Source: JBKEDF01 sp047975325 | GTDB lineage: Bacteria; Pseudomonadota; Alphaproteobacteria; Rhodobacterales; Rhodobacteraceae | Reading direction: 5' to 3' | Assembly (NCBI GenBank): GCA_047975325.1 | Contig: JBKEDF010000021.1 | Span: 1 to 7,972 of the forward strand | DNA length: 7,972 nt | Shown: positions 6,345 to 7,972 of the stretch, one piece after another | Numbering within the stretch: the first letter of the stretch is position 1 | Layout of the letters: each line of letters begins with the position of its first letter | Notes under the pieces: model-generated | What the model was told of the DNA's origin: nothing | Seen by the model: only the letters and a program-made list of their open reading frames with translations | The model's database searches: none | Translations under genes and position numbers: made by a program

Positions 6345-7832
6345 CTAGAGTTTCATCCAGACTGTTTTGAGATCGGTATATTTGTCCAGCGCATGCATGG
6401 ATTTATCGACACCATTGCCGGATTGTTTCATCCCTGCCATGGGTACGGTCACATCTGCCCCACCATAGGTGTTGACGTGCAGGAGGCCACCTTTGATCCC
6501 GCGCGTCACGCGATGTGCGGTGGACAGGTTGGAGGTCCAGACCGCACCGGCCAGACCGAAATCAGTGGTATTGGCGATGCGGATGGCTTCATCGGCGTCC
6601 CGGAAGGGCGTGACGGCCAGAACCGGACCGAATACCTCCTTTCGTGAAAGCGTGGCATTGGGGGTGACGCCGTCAACCACGGTCGGTGTCATGTAATATC
6701 CGCCTGTTTCCTGCAGGATCCGCGCCCCGCCTGTCAGGATCTCACCGCCTTCGATCCGCGCGGTTTCGACAAAGCGCAGATTGTTCTCAAGTTGGGTTTC
6801 AGAATGTACCGCGCCGATATGGGTGCCAGTATCAAGCGGGTTGCCCACTTTCAGGCCTTCGGCAATTTCCACCACCCGGCGGGTGAAATCGGCATGGATG
6901 CTCTTTTCAACCAGAAGCCGCGACGCTGCGATGCAGACTTGCCCGGAATTGCGGAAGATCCCGTTTGCGGCAACCTGGGCTGCCTCTTCAAGATCGGGGG
7001 CATCGGCAAAGACTACATTGGGGGATTTGCCGCCCAGTTCGAGGTAACAGCGCTTCATGTTCGAACGCGCAGAATATTCCAGCAATCGTCGCCCCGTCGC
7101 ACCGGAACCTGTAAATGCCAGCACATCGATACCGGGGTGAAGGCCGATGGCTTCGCCTGCGACGGGCCCTGCACCGGTGACCACGTTCAACACGCCTTCG
7201 GGCAGGCCCGCCTCAAGCGCCAGTTCTGCCAATCGTAATAGTGAAAGCGAGGCGCTTTCCCCCGGTTTCAGGACCACGGAATTCCCGGCGGCAAGGGCAG
7301 GGCCTATTTTCCAGGCGCCGATCATCAGCGGGAAGTTCCAGGGCACGATGGCCCCCACGACACCGATGGGTTCACGATGAACCAGGGCCAGTGTGCCTGC
7401 GGGGGTAGGGGCGATTTCACCCGATATCTTGTCCACGCATTCGGCATAATACCGGATCGTCGCGGCAGCCGAACCCGGTTCCGCATTGATTGCCATGCCA
7501 ATTTCCGTGCCATTGTCCCGCACGCCCAGAACTGCCAGTTCCAGGGCATGAGCGGCAATGAGATCCGCAAAACGGTGCAGGATTGCCTTGCGTGCGGCAG
7601 GTGCCATATGTGACCAGCGGCCATCCTCGAACGCCGCCCGCGCGGCAGCCACGGCGGCATCGATATCGTCTGCGGTCCCTTCCGCAATGGTGGTAAGGAG
7701 CTGTCCGTCAATCGGGCTGATGACATCACGCGTACCGCCATCCGAGGCAGCCCGCCATTCCCCCCCGATCAACAGGGACCGGGGGGGTATCGGCGTTGTA
7801 CGCAACGCATCGATAGCAGATTGATCAAGCAT
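6345..7832 (-). CDS. NAD-dependent aldehyde dehydrogenase, PuuC/betaine-aldehyde-dehydrogenase-like
   Basis: Oxidises an aldehyde to its carboxylate with NAD+; 495 residues, full length for the ALDH superfamily. Numbering from ATG 7832: VPWNFP at 163-168 with the oxyanion Asn N166, VLKPGE at 187-192 (K189 for cofactor binding; E192 favours NAD+ over NADP+), the nucleotide-loop FTGSGATG at 240-247, LELGGKSPN at 264-272 with general-base E265, NSGQVC at 295-300 with nucleophile C300, and EVFGPV at 399-404. The C-terminus PMAGMKQSGNG, then KSMHALDKYTDLKTVW, closely follows E. coli PuuC, but there is no puu or polyamine gene here. The segment RDNGTEIGMAINAEPGSA replaces the usual TGKP-type motif and may help define a subfamily. 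An in-frame GTG sits one codon earlier; ATG 7832 has better spacing from AAGGGG. The gene begins 10 bases after the transporter stop codon, so its product probably acts on a metabolite of the imported compound. Substrate unknown. Confidence 0.93.
   Translation of the reverse strand: MLDQSAIDALRTTPIPPRSLLIGGEWRAASDGGTRDVISPIDGQLLTTIAEGTADDIDAAVAAARAAFEDGRWSHMAPAARKAILHRFADLIAAHALELAVLGVRDNGTEIGMAINAEPGSAAATIRYYAECVDKISGEIAPTPAGTLALVHREPIGVVGAIVPWNFPLMIGAWKIGPALAAGNSVVLKPGESASLSLLRLAELALEAGLPEGVLNVVTGAGPVAGEAIGLHPGIDVLAFTGSGATGRRLLEYSARSNMKRCYLELGGKSPNVVFADAPDLEEAAQVAANGIFRNSGQVCIAASRLLVEKSIHADFTRRVVEIAEGLKVGNPLDTGTHIGAVHSETQLENNLRFVETARIEGGEILTGGARILQETGGYYMTPTVVDGVTPNATLSRKEVFGPVLAVTPFRDADEAIRIANTTDFGLAGAVWTSNLSTAHRVTRGIKGGLLHVNTYGGADVTVPMAGMKQSGNGVDKSMHALDKYTDLKTVWMKL
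7760..7787 (-). other. Stable intragenic hairpin with a C7/G7 stem near the aldehyde dehydrogenase start
   Basis: In the mRNA sense (minus strand), CCCCCCCGGTC pairs with GATCGGGGGGG around a 6-base loop CCTGTT. This gives 11 base pairs including one G-U wobble. On the + strand that pair would be an A-C mismatch, so the fold is better in the sense of the gene. It covers codons 16-25, starting 46 bases into the coding sequence, and could slow early elongation. The two 7-base homopolymers could also slip. A chance result of Pro-Pro-Arg and Gly-Gly codons is possible. Confidence 0.5.
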
Positions 7833-7838
7833 CACTTT

Positions 7839-7845
7839 CCCCTTA
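7839..7845 (-). promoter_or_regulatory. Shine-Dalgarno sequence of the aldehyde dehydrogenase, overlapping the transporter stop codon
   Basis: TAAGGGG on the minus strand contains the stop codon of the upstream gene. Its GGGG lies six bases before ATG 7832 and only three before the alternative GTG 7835, which is why ATG is preferred. Confidence 0.6.
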
Positions 7846-7972
7846 CGTCGTGCCCCGCCGCGCCTTGATCATGTTTTTCACATGCAGGCCCAGCACCATC
7901 AGGATCAGTACAAAAAGAATGGCGGCAATCGGACGGTTGATGAAATCAAGGGGCGTTTCGATGTTGGCCATG
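7843..7972 (-). CDS. C-terminal end of a probable TctA-type tripartite tricarboxylate transporter permease (partial)
   Basis: The last 42 codons of a gene running out of the window to the right, too short to stand out as a separate frame. The visible peptide begins MANIETPLDF, continues INRPIAAILFVLILMVLGLH as one membrane helix and ends in the basic tail KARRGTT. A Phe-x-x-Arg-Pro-Ile segment leading into a final hydrophobic helix is what TctA permease C-termini look like, as I recall the family; TRAP large permeases end differently. The ATG at 7971 is probably internal. The stop codon is 10 bases before the aldehyde dehydrogenase start, so this gene is the upstream member of the same operon. 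If correct, TctB and TctC genes should lie just beyond the edge. A small one-helix protein is the alternative. Confidence 0.5.
   Translation of the reverse strand, partial: MANIETPLDFINRPIAAILFVLILMVLGLHVKNMIKARRGTT

Overview
The window looks like a typical stretch of an alphaproteobacterial chromosome. It is moderately GC-rich, with strong purine-rich ribosome binding sites. The proton-translocating transhydrogenase is of the two-gene type, with a fused alpha subunit, and its PntB N-terminus resembles Rhodobacterales proteins as I remember them. That placement is from recall, not from a search. Five recognisable genes are complete or nearly so, and one more is clipped at the right edge.

Left part (1-3009, + strand): pntA, missing its first few dozen codons at the window edge, and pntB form a tight operon that ends in a perfect 10-bp intrinsic terminator. 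Together they encode the membrane transhydrogenase that uses the proton gradient to make NADPH from NADH.

Middle (3010-4631): a 171-base gap leads into a single + strand gene for a multi-spanning membrane protein of the Wzx/PST polysaccharide flippase type. No glycosyltransferase or other glycan gene accompanies it here, and it uses more ATA/TTA/CTA codons than pntAB. A short convergent gap with a candidate terminator follows.

Right part (4632-7972, - strand): a compact operon read right to left. It holds the C-terminus of a probable TctA-type carboxylate transporter permease, an NAD-dependent aldehyde dehydrogenase resembling PuuC, a two-domain universal stress protein, and a metallo-beta-lactamase-fold hydrolase of the RNase Z/AtsA-like group. 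The gaps are 10, 16 and 11 bases. Two of the three junctions place the upstream stop codon inside the Shine-Dalgarno sequence of the next gene, as does the pntA-pntB junction. The gene set suggests uptake and breakdown of an unknown organic acid or an ester/lactone, with the aldehyde dehydrogenase oxidising an aldehyde intermediate and the Usp protein serving the transporter or pathway. The substrate cannot be read from the sequence.

I see no RNA genes, insertion sequences, CRISPR arrays, attachment sites or defence genes. The least expected local structure is an 11-bp hairpin built on a C7/G7 pair, inside codons 16-25 of the aldehyde dehydrogenase. No convincing new biological system is visible; the catabolic operon is the most worthwhile lead.
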